DNA from: Kitasatospora indigofera | Lineage (GTDB): Bacteria; Actinomycetota; Actinomycetes; Streptomycetales; Streptomycetaceae | DNA length: 64,000 nucleotides | Direction of reading: 5' to 3' | NCBI RefSeq assembly: GCF_014655955.1 | Contig: NZ_BNBO01000001.1 | Span: 82,617-146,616 of the forward strand | Shown: piece after piece, positions 46,066-54,658 of the stretch | Layout of the letters: every line of letters starts with the position of its first letter | Numbering within the stretch: position 1 is the stretch's first letter | The notes under the pieces: generated by a model | What the model saw: only the letters and a program-made list of their open reading frames with translations | Told to the model about the DNA's origin: nothing | The model's database searches: none | Translations under genes and position numbers: made by a program

Positions 46066-47237
46066 CCTCGGCGGCCGGGTACGAGGCCGGAGCGCGGGGC
46101 GACGGCGCGCCCGCCGCGCCGGACCTCGGCCTTGCCGCGTCGGACCTCGGCCTTGCCGCGTCGGACCTCGGCCTTGCCGCGCCGGACCTCGGCCTTGCCG
46201 CGCCGGACCTCGGCCTTGCCGCGCCGGACCTCGGCCCGGCCGCGTCGGACCTCATGGAGGACGTGGGGCTGCCGACCGGGGGCGTCGCCCAGCGCCTGGG
46301 GGTCTCGCCCACCACGGTGCGCTCGTGGGAACGCCGCTACGGCATCGGCCCGGCCAATCGTGAGGCGGGGCACCACCGCCGCTGGAGCCCGCAGGACATC
46401 GCCGTCCTGGAGACGATGTGCCGCCTGACGGCCCGCGGGGTGTCGCCGGGCGAGGCCGCCCGGGCCGCCCTGGCCGAGCGCACCGCGGCGTCCCGCGGCG
46501 GCGACCCGCCCGCCGTCCTCCGCCGGCCCCGGCCGTCCGGCTCCGGCGACGTCCAGGCCGGACGAGGCCCCGGCGGGAGCCGGGCGCTGCGGGTCGGGAC
46601 GGTCCGGCCGGAGTGCCGCGGCCTGGCCCGGGCGGCGGTGCGGCTCGACGCGCCCGAGGTCGTCAGGATCCTGCGCGAAGCGGTCGCGGCGCTCGGGGCG
46701 GTGGAGGCGTGGACGGAGGTCATGATGCCCGCCCTGCGCGCCGCGGGTCGCAAGTGGGCGGCGGACGGCGAGCAGTACGTCGAGGTCGAGCACCTCCTCT
46801 CCTGGCACGTGTCGAGCGTCCTGCGCGGCGTGGCGATCCAGTCCGTCACCGCCCGGGCCGGCCGGCCCGTCCTCCTCGCGGCGGCGCCCGAGGAACAGCA
46901 CACCCTGCCGCTCGAAGCCACGGCCGCGGCGCTGGCGGAGCGCGCCGTCCCCTTTCGGATGCTCGGGGCCGCCGTGCCGCCCCGGGCCCTGCTCGACGCC
47001 GTCCACCGGCTGGGCCCCGGCGCCGTGATGATCTGGTCGCAGGACCGGCGCACGGCGGATCGTGAGCTGGCGGGCCTGGTGAGCGGCAGCTCCTGGGGCC
47101 CGCGCGGCTCGCGCAACCGGGCCCTGGTGGTCACCGCCGGCCCCGGCTGGGCCCGCGTCCGGCCCCCGGCGGGCGCCGCCGCTCCCCGCAGCCTCCCGGC
47201 CGCCGTCGACCTGCTCGAACGGGCGGTCACGGGCTGA
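46059..47237 (+). CDS. litR: LitR/CarH-type MerR regulator with cobalamin-binding domain
   Basis: A 392-residue protein. Residues about 66-125 are a MerR HTH (GVAQRLGVSPTTVRSWERRYGIG). From about 185 comes the helical cap and B12-binding domain: Trp233, Glu244-His245 and the axial-ligand-type His281 (EEQHTLPLE). This layout is that of photoreceptors which repress DNA in the dark with adenosylcobalamin and release it on light. Odd points: the Trp-to-Glu-His spacing is 10, not the 9 usual in CarH, and the residue after Trp is Ala, where Thermus CarH has the light-state His. Before the HTH sit six 7-residue repeats. ATG 46059. Confidence 0.9.
   Translation: MVTSAAGYEAGARGDGAPAAPDLGLAASDLGLAASDLGLAAPDLGLAAPDLGLAAPDLGPAASDLMEDVGLPTGGVAQRLGVSPTTVRSWERRYGIGPANREAGHHRRWSPQDIAVLETMCRLTARGVSPGEAARAALAERTAASRGGDPPAVLRRPRPSGSGDVQAGRGPGGSRALRVGTVRPECRGLARAAVRLDAPEVVRILREAVAALGAVEAWTEVMMPALRAAGRKWAADGEQYVEVEHLLSWHVSSVLRGVAIQSVTARAGRPVLLAAAPEEQHTLPLEATAAALAERAVPFRMLGAAVPPRALLDAVHRLGPGAVMIWSQDRRTADRELAGLVSGSSWGPRGSRNRALVVTAGPGWARVRPPAGAAAPRSLPAAVDLLERAVTG
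46116..46255 (+). repeat. Six in-frame 21-bp tandem units in litR
   Basis: Units at 46116, 46137, 46158, 46179, 46200 and 46221 encode A(P/S)DLGLA seven-residue repeats (residues 20-61); a partial unit follows. The period is codon-aligned, so copy-number change keeps the frame. Confidence 0.93.
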
Positions 47238-47318
47238 GGCGCGCGCCCCGGCCTTCCCGGACGGCGGCGCGCGCATCCCCGTACCGTCCACGGAGCCTGT
47301 CCGGAGGCGGCGGTGCGG

Positions 47319-47340
47319 CGGCGGGTTCCCGGACCCGCCG
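47319..47340. terminator. Hairpin between litR and the orphan binding protein
   Basis: Exact 8-bp arms CGGCGGGT and ACCCGCCG around a 6-base loop, between convergent genes. Confidence 0.55.
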
Positions 47341-47367
47341 ACCGCCGCGCCGGTTCACCGCGTCCGG

Positions 47368-48333
47368 TCAGTCCAGCGCGCCGTTGACGGTCGCCTTCGG
47401 GATCGCGATGCCGGGCACGTGGCGGGCGGCCAGGATCTTGCCGTAGGTGCCGTCGTCCATCAGTGACTGCAGGGCGGCCTGGACGGCTTCCTTCAATCCG
47501 GCGACGCTCTTGGAGACACCGATCCCGATGGGCGAGGCGCTGGTCTCGCCGACGGCCTCCTTGCCGGTGACGGCCTCGAAGACGGAGCCGCTCTCTGCGG
47601 TGTCGGCGACGTAGACGGCCGTCACCTCGTCCAGGAAGTCGGCCACCACCTTGCCGCTGCGCAGGGCGAGTTGGGCCTCCGAGTCCTTGGGGAAGGCCAG
47701 TACGGTGATCGGCGGCAGCCCCATGCCCTTGCACAACTCCTGGCGCTGCTCCAGGATCTTCTGGTGGTTGGTGCCGGACTGCACCGAGACGGACCTGCCG
47801 CAGACGTCGGTGACGACCTTGATCTTCTCCGGGTTGCCCTTGCCGACGAGCCATCCGGGGCCGGCGTTGATGTAGTCGACGAAGTCGACGGCCTTCTCGC
47901 GCTCCTTCTTGTCGGTCATCGCCGACATCACGGCGTCGAACTTGCCCGCCTGGACGGCCGGCAGGATCCCGTCGAACTTCTGCGCCTGGAAGTCGAACCT
48001 GACGCCGAGGCGGGCGCCGACGGCCGTCCCGAGGTCGACGTCGATGCCGACGATCGTCCTGCTGCCCTCGCTCTCGTACATCTCGAACGGCGGGTACGGG
48101 ACGTCGGTGGCGACCCGCACCACGCCCGCCTTCCTGATGTCGGCCGGCAGCATCGCCGCCAGGTCGGGCCTGGAGCTGATCGCGATGCCCTGCACGGTCA
48201 CGGTGGCGGGTGCGGCGGCCTTGTCGGAGGCGTTCTTCGGCGTACTCGTGCAGGCGGCCAGCAGGGGGCCGCACAGGGCGGCGGTCGCCGCGATCGCGAC
48301 GGATCTGAGCACGGTGGAGTGGTTCGCAGGCAT
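47368..48333 (-). CDS. Orphan ABC amino-acid substrate-binding lipoprotein
   Basis: A 321-residue protein from ATG 48331-48333, behind GGAAGG. It has a lipoprotein signal with lipobox LAAC (Cys28) and a type-II periplasmic binding fold of the polar amino-acid class (VRVATDVPYPPFEMY, then DVDLGTAVGARLGV, FDGILPAVQAGKFDAVMSAMTDKKEREK). It is a close paralogue of the binding protein at 57370, sharing the same blocks, but has no permease or ATPase gene beside it. It may deliver a second ligand to the transporter encoded at 58334-60062. Upstream it has a dyad that matches that operon. Confidence 0.92.
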   Translation of the reverse strand: MPANHSTVLRSVAIAATAALCGPLLAACTSTPKNASDKAAAPATVTVQGIAISSRPDLAAMLPADIRKAGVVRVATDVPYPPFEMYESEGSRTIVGIDVDLGTAVGARLGVRFDFQAQKFDGILPAVQAGKFDAVMSAMTDKKEREKAVDFVDYINAGPGWLVGKGNPEKIKVVTDVCGRSVSVQSGTNHQKILEQRQELCKGMGLPPITVLAFPKDSEAQLALRSGKVVADFLDEVTAVYVADTAESGSVFEAVTGKEAVGETSASPIGIGVSKSVAGLKEAVQAALQSLMDDGTYGKILAARHVPGIAIPKATVNGALD

Positions 48334-48396
48334 GGGGGAGCCTTCCAGCGCTGTGAGGGAGGTGAGCGGCGAGAGTGCCGAGCGGTGTGAACAAAA

Positions 48397-48430
48397 ATTA
48401 CATCGAGCCAAAGAGCATCATGAATGTATT
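48397..48430. promoter_or_regulatory. Candidate operator upstream of the orphan binding protein
   Basis: ATTACATCGAGCCAA with a dyad partner ending ATGTATT, 64-97 bp upstream of the start at 48333. The 15-bp left part matches the site at 57240 with one difference. The AT content is far above the surroundings. Confidence 0.6.
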
Positions 48431-49317
48431 GAAGGTTACAGTCCGGCAACGCGTGACCGGCTCCCATGAGCAGGCCTGAGCAGGCCTGAGCAGGCGTGCG
48501 CAGTCGTGCGCAGTCGTGAACCGCGCGGACCGGGTGAACCGGGTGACCCGCGTCGGCGCTCCTGCTCGGCCCGGTGCTCCCGTCCGAGGCGCGCACTCCC
48601 GGTGCGGACTCCCCGGTGCGGACGCACCTGGACGACTCCGACGGTTCAGGTGATTCATCCGGTGCCGAGGCCGGTGGAATCGGCGCGGTTCCCGCTGCGG
48701 AAACCGTTCGGAATATCCGATGCCTACGAGCTGCGAGGCGCGCGCGGATTCGGCGGGGCAGGGATGTCCGGATGTGAGATTGCCCAGGAGAAGGGTTCGG
48801 TGACGGCCGATCACCTGGGCGGGCCGCCCGGCCGGACGGCCTGCGGGCGGGGTGGGGCGCCGCCTCGGCGCGCGACGGAATCGGCTGTTCAGGGTGCTGG
48901 GCGGACTGTCGGCCGAGCCACCGGCCCGCCGACGGTGCGGCTGCCGGCCGGGCGGGCCGGTGGCAGGTGTTTCCGCTTTCCGCTCGCCCGGCAGGGGGCT
49001 ACCGGGAACGCGGCGCGTGATGGCCCCGGCGGGCCCGGCCATGGACGGGCGACCACGAACAGATCGGGTTTCACCGGTGCGCATTCGGCGGTCGCGTGGA
49101 CGGCATGGGGGCGACGGGCCGGCGGTCGTCGGTCGCCTGTCGGTGTTCGCCGGCGGCGGCCGCCGGGCGGTGGTCGTGGGCGCGGAACGGGCGGGCCTTG
49201 GTGTGCCTCGGCGGCCCATGACGCCGGCCCCGCTCCGGCGTGAGAGTGCCGCCCCACACCGCGCCCGCGAGTACCGTGCGGCCGCTGCTCCCTCAACTCC
49301 CGTGCAGTGAGGGGGTG

Positions 49318-49332
49318 GTGAACCGGGTTCAC
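49318..49332. promoter_or_regulatory. Perfect 15-bp palindrome upstream of the SGNH lipase
   Basis: GTGAACCGGGTTCAC is an exact 7+1+7 palindrome, 97-111 bp before ATG 49429. It is a likely repressor or activator site. Confidence 0.5.
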
Positions 49333-49428
49333 AAAACCGCCCCTGTGGCGAATCTTTCAGTACGAGGGTCGTCCGGCTAAAAAGTTACCGCCGCGTCAAC
49401 ATGGCGCGCGTAGACCGCTGGAGGACCC

Positions 49429-50223
49429 ATGAGATCGCGCTCCGTCCTGCCCATGTTCGGCACCGTCCTGCTGCTCGCCGGCAGCCTGCTCCTCGCCGCG
49501 TCGCCGGCCTCCGCCGCCGGCGGGCGGTACGTGGCGCTCGGGGACTCCTACTCCTCCGGCGAGGGCACCGGCGACTACATCGGCTCGGCCGGATCCTGCG
49601 ACCGCAGCAACCACGCCTACCCCGCCCTGTGGGCCGCCGCCCACGCGCCGTCCTCGTTCGCGTTCGTCGCCTGCTCCGGCGCCACCACCACGGACGTCAT
49701 CAACAACCAGCTCTCCGCGCTCAACAGTTCCACCACCCTGGTCAGCATCAGCGTCGGCGGCAACGACGCGGGCTTCGCCGGCGCCATGCAGACCTGCGTG
49801 CTCAGCGGGACCGACGCCTGCCTGACCGCCGTCAACAACGCCAAGTCCTTCGCCAACTCCAAGCTGCCCGGCCTCCTCGACCAGGTCTACGCGGGCATCC
49901 GCAACCGCGCCCCCTCCGCCCGCGTGGTCGTCCTCGACTACCCCCACCTCTACAAGATCGGCGGCAGTTGCTCCTTCGGGATCAGCGACACCAGCCGCAG
50001 CGCCATCAACGGCGCCGCCGACACGATCGACTCCGTGATCGCGGGCCGGGCCGCCGCCGCCGGATTCAGCTTCGGCGACGTCCGCCCGAACTTCACCAAC
50101 CACGAGATCTGCTCGTCCGACTGGTGGTTGAACAGCACCCGCATCCCGGTCCACGAGAGCTACCACCCGAACTCCGCCGGCCACACCAACGGGTACCTGC
50201 CGGTCTTCGCCGCCCGGGCCTGA
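49429..50223 (+). CDS. Secreted SGNH/GDSL lipase-esterase
   Basis: A 264-residue protein with a signal peptide (MRSRSVLPMFGTVLLLAGSLLLAASPASA). Block I GDSYSSGEGTG holds the Ser, block III GGND the oxyanion Asn, and block V SYHPNSAGHTNG the His. Three Cys pairs are likely, as in Streptomyces rimosus/coelicolor extracellular lipases. It should act on lipid or short esters outside the cell. The lipase gene is set apart from its neighbours. Confidence 0.95.
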   Translation: MRSRSVLPMFGTVLLLAGSLLLAASPASAAGGRYVALGDSYSSGEGTGDYIGSAGSCDRSNHAYPALWAAAHAPSSFAFVACSGATTTDVINNQLSALNSSTTLVSISVGGNDAGFAGAMQTCVLSGTDACLTAVNNAKSFANSKLPGLLDQVYAGIRNRAPSARVVVLDYPHLYKIGGSCSFGISDTSRSAINGAADTIDSVIAGRAAAAGFSFGDVRPNFTNHEICSSDWWLNSTRIPVHESYHPNSAGHTNGYLPVFAARA

Positions 50224-50371
50224 GTACCCGTCCGCCGGCCGTCCCGACGTCCGCCCGTTCGCCGTCCCGCTGCCGTACGGGACGGCGGGCGAGCCCTCGC
50301 ACCGTCATCCGCAACCCTTGACGGCCCCACCGGCAGGTCGTACGTTCTGCGCTGCCCCGCAAATATTTCCG

Positions 50372-50407
50372 GCAAGTTTCATGACTCTGCAGGCAACTTG
50401 CTGCAGG
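50372..50407. promoter_or_regulatory. Inverted GCAAGTT/AACTTGC and direct CTGCAGG pair upstream of the amylase
   Basis: GCAAGTT at 50372-50378 and AACTTGC at 50395-50401 form a 7-bp dyad; CTGCAGG occurs at 50387 and 50401. The repeats resemble the CTTGCAG-type repeats known upstream of Streptomyces alpha-amylase genes, where MalR-type (LacI) repressors act. Confidence 0.55.
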
Positions 50408-50462
50408 AGGCATCATGCCGTGCTTGAGGGCTCCCCGGCTCCCACCCCCACCAGGAGACATC

Positions 50463-51908
50463 GTGGACCACCCCACCCCCGTGCCCCGCCGACGGCGCCG
50501 GGCCACGCTCACCGCCGCGACCCTGGCCATGGCCACGGCGGCGGCCGGCCTCGCGACCGCCCCCACCGAAGCCGGCGCGGCCACCCCGGGCAGCAAGACC
50601 GTCACGGCGACGCTGTTCGAGTGGTCCTACGCCTCGGTGGCGAAGGAGTGCACCAACGTCCTTGGCCCGAAGGGCTACGGCTACGTCGAGGTGTCACCGC
50701 CGCAGGAGCACATCCAGGGCAGCCAGTGGTGGACGTCCTACCAGCCGGTCAGCTACCGGATCGCCGGCCGGCTGGGCGACGCGACCGCCTTCGGTTCGAT
50801 GGTCAGCACCTGTCACGCGGCCGGCGTGAAGGTGGTCGCGGACGCCGTCGTCAACCACATGAGCGCGGGCTCCGGCACCGGCACCGGCGGGACGGTCTAC
50901 ACCAAGTACAACTACCCCGGCTACTACCAGGACTGGGACTTCCACTCCTGCCGGACGGACATCTCGAACTACGCGGACCGTGCCAACGTCCAGAACTGCC
51001 AGCTGTCCGGCCTGGCCGACCTCGACACCGGCAGCGACTACGTCCGCTCGACCATCGCGGCCTACCTCAACAGTCTCATCGCCAAGGGCGTCGACGGGTT
51101 CCGGATCGACGCCGCGAAGCACATCGCCGCCGGTGACCTCGCCGCGATCAAGGCCAAGCTGACCAACCCGGGCGTCTACTGGGCCCAGGAGGTCATCTAC
51201 GGCGCGGGCGAGGCCGTGCAGCCCGGCGAGTACACGGGCACCGGCGACGTCGACGCCTTCATGGGCGCCTACGACCTCAAGCGGATCTTCGCCAACGAGA
51301 AGCTCGCCTACCTGAGCAACTGGAACGACTCCTGGGGTGCGGGCTACCTGCCGAGCGCCAACAGCCGTACCTTCACCGACAACTGGGACACCGAGCGGAA
51401 CGGCTCCACCCTCAACTACAAGTACGGCAACACCTACACCCTCGCCAACGTGTACCTGCTGGCCTGGCCGTACGGCTCGCCGAACGTCTACTCGGGGTAC
51501 GAGTTCAGCGACATCGACGCCGGGCCGCCGAACGGCGGTACCGTCAGCGCCTGTTACCAGAACGGCTGGAAGTGCCAGCACGCCTGGCGGCAGATCGCCA
51601 ACATGGTCGGGTTCCGCAACGCCACCAACGGCACCGCGGTGACCAACTGGTGGTCGAACGGGAACAACGCCATCGCCTTCGGCCGCGGCTCCAAGGGCTA
51701 CGTGGCCGTCAACCACGAGACCACCGCCGTCACCCGGACCTTCCAGACCTCCCTGCCGGCCGGCAGCTACTGCGACGTCCAGCACGGCGACCCCGGCGCG
51801 GGCGGCGGCTGCAGCGGCCCCAAGTACACCGTCGCCTCCAACGGCACCTTCACCGCCACCGTCGGCGCGGGCGACGCCGTCGCCCTCTACGTCGGCGCGG
51901 GCGGCTGA
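50463..51908 (+). CDS. amlA: Secreted alpha-amylase (GH13)
   Basis: A 481-residue protein from GTG 50463 with AGGAGA upstream; the frame opens further upstream but that start has no better support. A long basic signal peptide ends near residue 40. The (beta/alpha)8 barrel shows VVADAVVNH, the nucleophile Asp216 in [10 protein letters not shown], the acid Glu243 in WAQEV, and Asp309 in [10 protein letters not shown]. The C-terminal beta domain runs from about 400. There is no separate starch-binding module, so it is the short GH13_32 type. Confidence 0.95.
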   Translation: MDHPTPVPRRRRRATLTAATLAMATAAAGLATAPTEAGAATPGSKTVTATLFEWSYASVAKECTNVLGPKGYGYVEVSPPQEHIQGSQWWTSYQPVSYRIAGRLGDATAFGSMVSTCHAAGVKVVADAVVNHMSAGSGTGTGGTVYTKYNYPGYYQDWDFHSCRTDISNYADRANVQNCQLSGLADLDTGSDYVRSTIAAYLNSLIAKGVDGFRIDAAKHIAAGDLAAIKAKLTNPGVYWAQEVIYGAGEAVQPGEYTGTGDVDAFMGAYDLKRIFANEKLAYLSNWNDSWGAGYLPSANSRTFTDNWDTERNGSTLNYKYGNTYTLANVYLLAWPYGSPNVYSGYEFSDIDAGPPNGGTVSACYQNGWKCQHAWRQIANMVGFRNATNGTAVTNWWSNGNNAIAFGRGSKGYVAVNHETTAVTRTFQTSLPAGSYCDVQHGDPGAGGGCSGPKYTVASNGTFTATVGAGDAVALYVGAGG

Positions 51909-51979
51909 GGCGCTCATCCGGCGCCTCGCTCCCGAACGGCACCAGGACGGCCCTGGTCCGGGCCGCCCGGTCGACTCCA

Positions 51980-52013
51980 CCGGCCGGGAGGGCTCCGCCA
52001 CCCTCCCGGTCGG
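51980..52013. terminator. Terminator between amylase and TetR genes
   Basis: Arms of 13 bp (one mismatch) at 51980-51992 and 52001-52013, loop of 8. The genes are convergent. Confidence 0.7.
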
Positions 52014-52092
52014 CGGGACGTAGCTGCTCGGCAACGCCGGCCGGGCGGTGCGGCCGCCCTCCGGCGCCGGGCCCCGCACCGGTGGGCCGCGC

Positions 52093-52749
52093 TCAGAGCC
52101 CGCGGGCGACGGCGGCCAGTACGGTCTCGATCGCGACCTGGACCTCGTCGGCGGGGAGGTCCCGCAGCGGGCCGTCCACCAGCAGGCCGGCGAGGCCGTG
52201 GACGGCCGACCAGGCCGCGTACTCGGCGCCGGGCCGCCGGGCGGCCGGGAGCGCGCCCACCGCGACGAGTTCGTCGAGCCGGGCGCCGAGCAGGGTGTAC
52301 GGGTCGGTGTCGTGGTCCGGACGCGGACCGCCGTCCGGGTGCGGCCCGGCGGGAGTGCCGCCGTGGGTGGTGGCTCCCGAGAAGGCGGTGCGGAACCAGC
52401 CGTGCTCGGTGAGCGCGAAGTCGAGGTAGGCCCGGCCGATGGCGGCCAGCCTGGCCCAGGCGCGGGGGACGGGCTCGTCGGGGGGGACCAGGGCGGTGCG
52501 TTCGGTCATCAGCAGGCCGAGCTGCTCCATGCAGCGGGCGGCGACGGCGGCGAGCAGGTCCTGATGGTCGGCGAAGTGCCGGTAGGCGGCGTTGTGCGAG
52601 ACACCGGCCTCGCGGCTGACGGCGCGCAGCACCACCGCCGAGGGGCCTCCGGCGCGGGCGAGTCGGAGGCCTGCCTCGACCAGGGCCGCTCGGAGATTTC
52701 CGTGGTGATATGTCCGATTCTCCAAGATTCCACCGCTTTCCGGCCGCAT
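52093..52749 (-). CDS. TetR-family repressor
   Basis: A 218-residue protein from ATG 52747-52749 (leaderless-like start); an ATG 39 bp further upstream is possible. The HTH is at about residues 27-60 (AVSREAGVSHNAAYRHFADHQDLLAAV), following the typical TYHHGNLRAAL start. The C-terminal domain is helical and fits drug or metabolite binding. It is divergent from the MFS exporter, with two operator-like repeats in between, so it most likely represses that exporter and itself. Confidence 0.92.
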   Translation of the reverse strand: MRPESGGILENRTYHHGNLRAALVEAGLRLARAGGPSAVVLRAVSREAGVSHNAAYRHFADHQDLLAAVAARCMEQLGLLMTERTALVPPDEPVPRAWARLAAIGRAYLDFALTEHGWFRTAFSGATTHGGTPAGPHPDGGPRPDHDTDPYTLLGARLDELVAVGALPAARRPGAEYAAWSAVHGLAGLLVDGPLRDLPADEVQVAIETVLAAVARGL

Positions 52750-52808
52750 GTTGACAGTGTCCACTTTGGGTGGAAATGTGTCAAACATCGCATGTTGTCA
52801 CTGTCCAC
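52750..52808. promoter_or_regulatory. Two 15-bp repeats between tetR and MFS genes
   Basis: GTTGACAGTGTCCAC at 52750-52764 and GTTGTCACTGTCCAC at 52794-52808 differ at two bases and are 44 bp apart. Each is a rough TGGACA/TGTCCA-like dyad. They are the best candidates for TetR operator sites. Confidence 0.65.
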
Positions 52809-52831
52809 ATGCTCGGCGGTTGGAGTCACTC

Positions 52832-54547
52832 ATGCCCGCCCTCACGCCTCGTCGGCGCCTGCTCGTCCTGGCCACGGTCTGTCTGGCCGCGTTCGCCATC
52901 AACCTCGACACCACGATCGTGAACGTCGCACTGCCCGAGCTGAGCCGGGAGCTGGACGCCACCACCCGCGAGCTGCAGTGGGTGGTGGACGGCTACAACC
53001 TGGCCTTCGCCGCGCTGGTGCTCACCGCGGGCTCGCTCGGCGACCGGTTCGGCCGCCGGCCGGCCCTGCTGTGGGGGCTCGGCGGCTTCGCGGCCACCAG
53101 CGCCCTCGGCAGCGTGGCCGGCTCGCCCGGCGGGCTGGTGGCGGTCCGCTTCGCGATGGGCGCCTGTGCGGCGACCATCTTCCCGACCACCCTCTCGATC
53201 ATCACCAACACCTTCCCCGACCGCCGCTCCCGCGCCAAGGCGGTCGGCGTGTGGGGCGCCGTGACGGGCCTCGGGGTCGCCGTCGGCCCGGTGGCCGGCG
53301 GCCTGCTGCTGGCCCACTTCGGCTGGCCGTCGGTGTTCCTGGCCCTGGTGCCGGTGGCCCTCCTCGCCCTCGCCGCCACCTGGGCCTGGGTGCCGGAGTC
53401 CAACGACCCGTCCTCGGCCCGCCTGGACCCGCCCGGACTGGCCGCGTCCTCGGCCGCGGTCGGCATCCTGGTCTACACGATCATCGAGGCGCCGGAGCGC
53501 GGCTGGGGCGCCCCCGTCACGATCGCGGGCTTCGTCCTCGCGGTCGTCCTCGGCGCGGTCTTCGTCCGGATCGAGCGCGGCCGGGCCCACCCGATGATCG
53601 ACATGACGCTCTTCCGCACGCCGGCCTTCTCGGCCGCCAGCGGCTCGGTCACCCTGGCCTTCTTCGCGCTCTTCGGGTTCATCTTCCTGGTCACCCAGTA
53701 CTTCCAGTTCGTCCGCGGCTACGGCGCGCTCTCCACCGGCGTGCGCGTCCTTCCGGTGGCCCTGACCATCGCGGCCGGCTCGCTGGGCGGGGTGGCCCTG
53801 GTCGCCCGGCTCGGCACCCGCGCCGTCGTCACCGGCGGCCTGGTCCTGCTCGGCACCTCCTTCGCCTGGATCGCCACCTCGCCGACCTTCGTGCCGTACG
53901 ACCGGATCGTCGGGCAGATGGTGCTCCTCGGACTCGGCCTCGGGCTCACCACCGCCCCGGCCACCGAATCCATCCTCAGCGTGCTGCCGCCGGCCAAGGC
54001 CGGTGTCGGATCGGCGGTCAACGACGCCACCCGTGAGGCGGGCGGCACCCTGGGCGTCGCCGTCCTGGGTTCGGTCTTCACCTCCGTCTTCGCCGGCCGG
54101 CTGGCCGACACGTCGTTCGCCGACCTGCCGCCGCGGACGGCCGCGGCCGCGGAGGAGTCGGTCGCCTCCGCCCTCGGCACCGCCGCCCGCCTCCAACGCG
54201 CGGACCTGCTGACGGCCGTCCAGAGTTCGTTCATGGACGCCTTCCACCTGGCCTGCCTGGTGGCGGCGGGGGTGGCCCTGCTCGGCGCGGTCGGTGCCCG
54301 GCTGGCCCTCCCCGGCCGCATCGCCCGTCCGCCGGGCGGCGCCGCCGGCCGGCCGCTCCCGTCCGCGCCGGGGGCGGAGCGGGCCGGCCGGGCCGCAATC
54401 CCGGCGACCGGGGGCGGCGGCGACACGGTCGCACCGGCGGCGGCCGCAGCGTCGACGGCGGACCGCCCACCCGGAGCGGCGGGAGCGGCGCCGGCGGACC
54501 GCCCGCCCGTACCCACGGTCATGTCCCGGCGCCACGGCCTCCGCTGA
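52832..54547 (+). CDS. DHA2-type MFS exporter
   Basis: A 571-residue proton antiporter from ATG 52832. Motif D1 (LDTTIVNVALP), motif A (GSLGDRFGRRPAL) and motif C (WGAVTGLGVAVGPVAGGLL) are present, with 14 helices, and the C-terminal 90 residues are a Pro/Ala/Gly-rich soluble tail. TetR control by the divergent gene suggests export of a toxic or self-made compound. It is unrelated in sequence detail to the exporter at 28592. Confidence 0.94.
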   Translation: MPALTPRRRLLVLATVCLAAFAINLDTTIVNVALPELSRELDATTRELQWVVDGYNLAFAALVLTAGSLGDRFGRRPALLWGLGGFAATSALGSVAGSPGGLVAVRFAMGACAATIFPTTLSIITNTFPDRRSRAKAVGVWGAVTGLGVAVGPVAGGLLLAHFGWPSVFLALVPVALLALAATWAWVPESNDPSSARLDPPGLAASSAAVGILVYTIIEAPERGWGAPVTIAGFVLAVVLGAVFVRIERGRAHPMIDMTLFRTPAFSAASGSVTLAFFALFGFIFLVTQYFQFVRGYGALSTGVRVLPVALTIAAGSLGGVALVARLGTRAVVTGGLVLLGTSFAWIATSPTFVPYDRIVGQMVLLGLGLGLTTAPATESILSVLPPAKAGVGSAVNDATREAGGTLGVAVLGSVFTSVFAGRLADTSFADLPPRTAAAAEESVASALGTAARLQRADLLTAVQSSFMDAFHLACLVAAGVALLGAVGARLALPGRIARPPGGAAGRPLPSAPGAERAGRAAIPATGGGGDTVAPAAAAASTADRPPGAAGAAPADRPPVPTVMSRRHGLR

Positions 54548-54607
54548 CCGGCCCGCGCCGTACGGAGTCCCGGCCCCGGCGGGGCCGACGGCGCCGGGGA
54601 CACGGCA

Positions 54608-54638
54608 GGGCCCGCCCCCCGTCCGGGGAGGCGGGCCC
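54608..54638. terminator. Terminator between MFS and scramblase genes
   Basis: GGGCCCGCC and GGCGGGCCC arms, with an inner CCCC/GGGG extension, between convergent genes. Confidence 0.7.
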
Positions 54639-54658
54639 AGGGGCCTTGCGGCGTCCGG

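Larger units (their letters stand above)
48334..49428. other. 1.1-kb gap without a supported gene
   Basis: It holds the operator-like site above, repeats of GAGCAGGCCT and GTGCGCAGTC (about 48468-48517), and the promoter of the lipase gene near its right end. Open frames on both strands are Arg/Pro/Gly-rich with no ribosome site or homology that I recognise. Remnants of a lost gene cannot be excluded. Confidence 0.5.

Noticed and set aside
48506..49310. Possible coding frames in the 1.1-kb gap
   Set aside because: No ribosome site or recognisable motif; composition typical of GC-driven chance frames.
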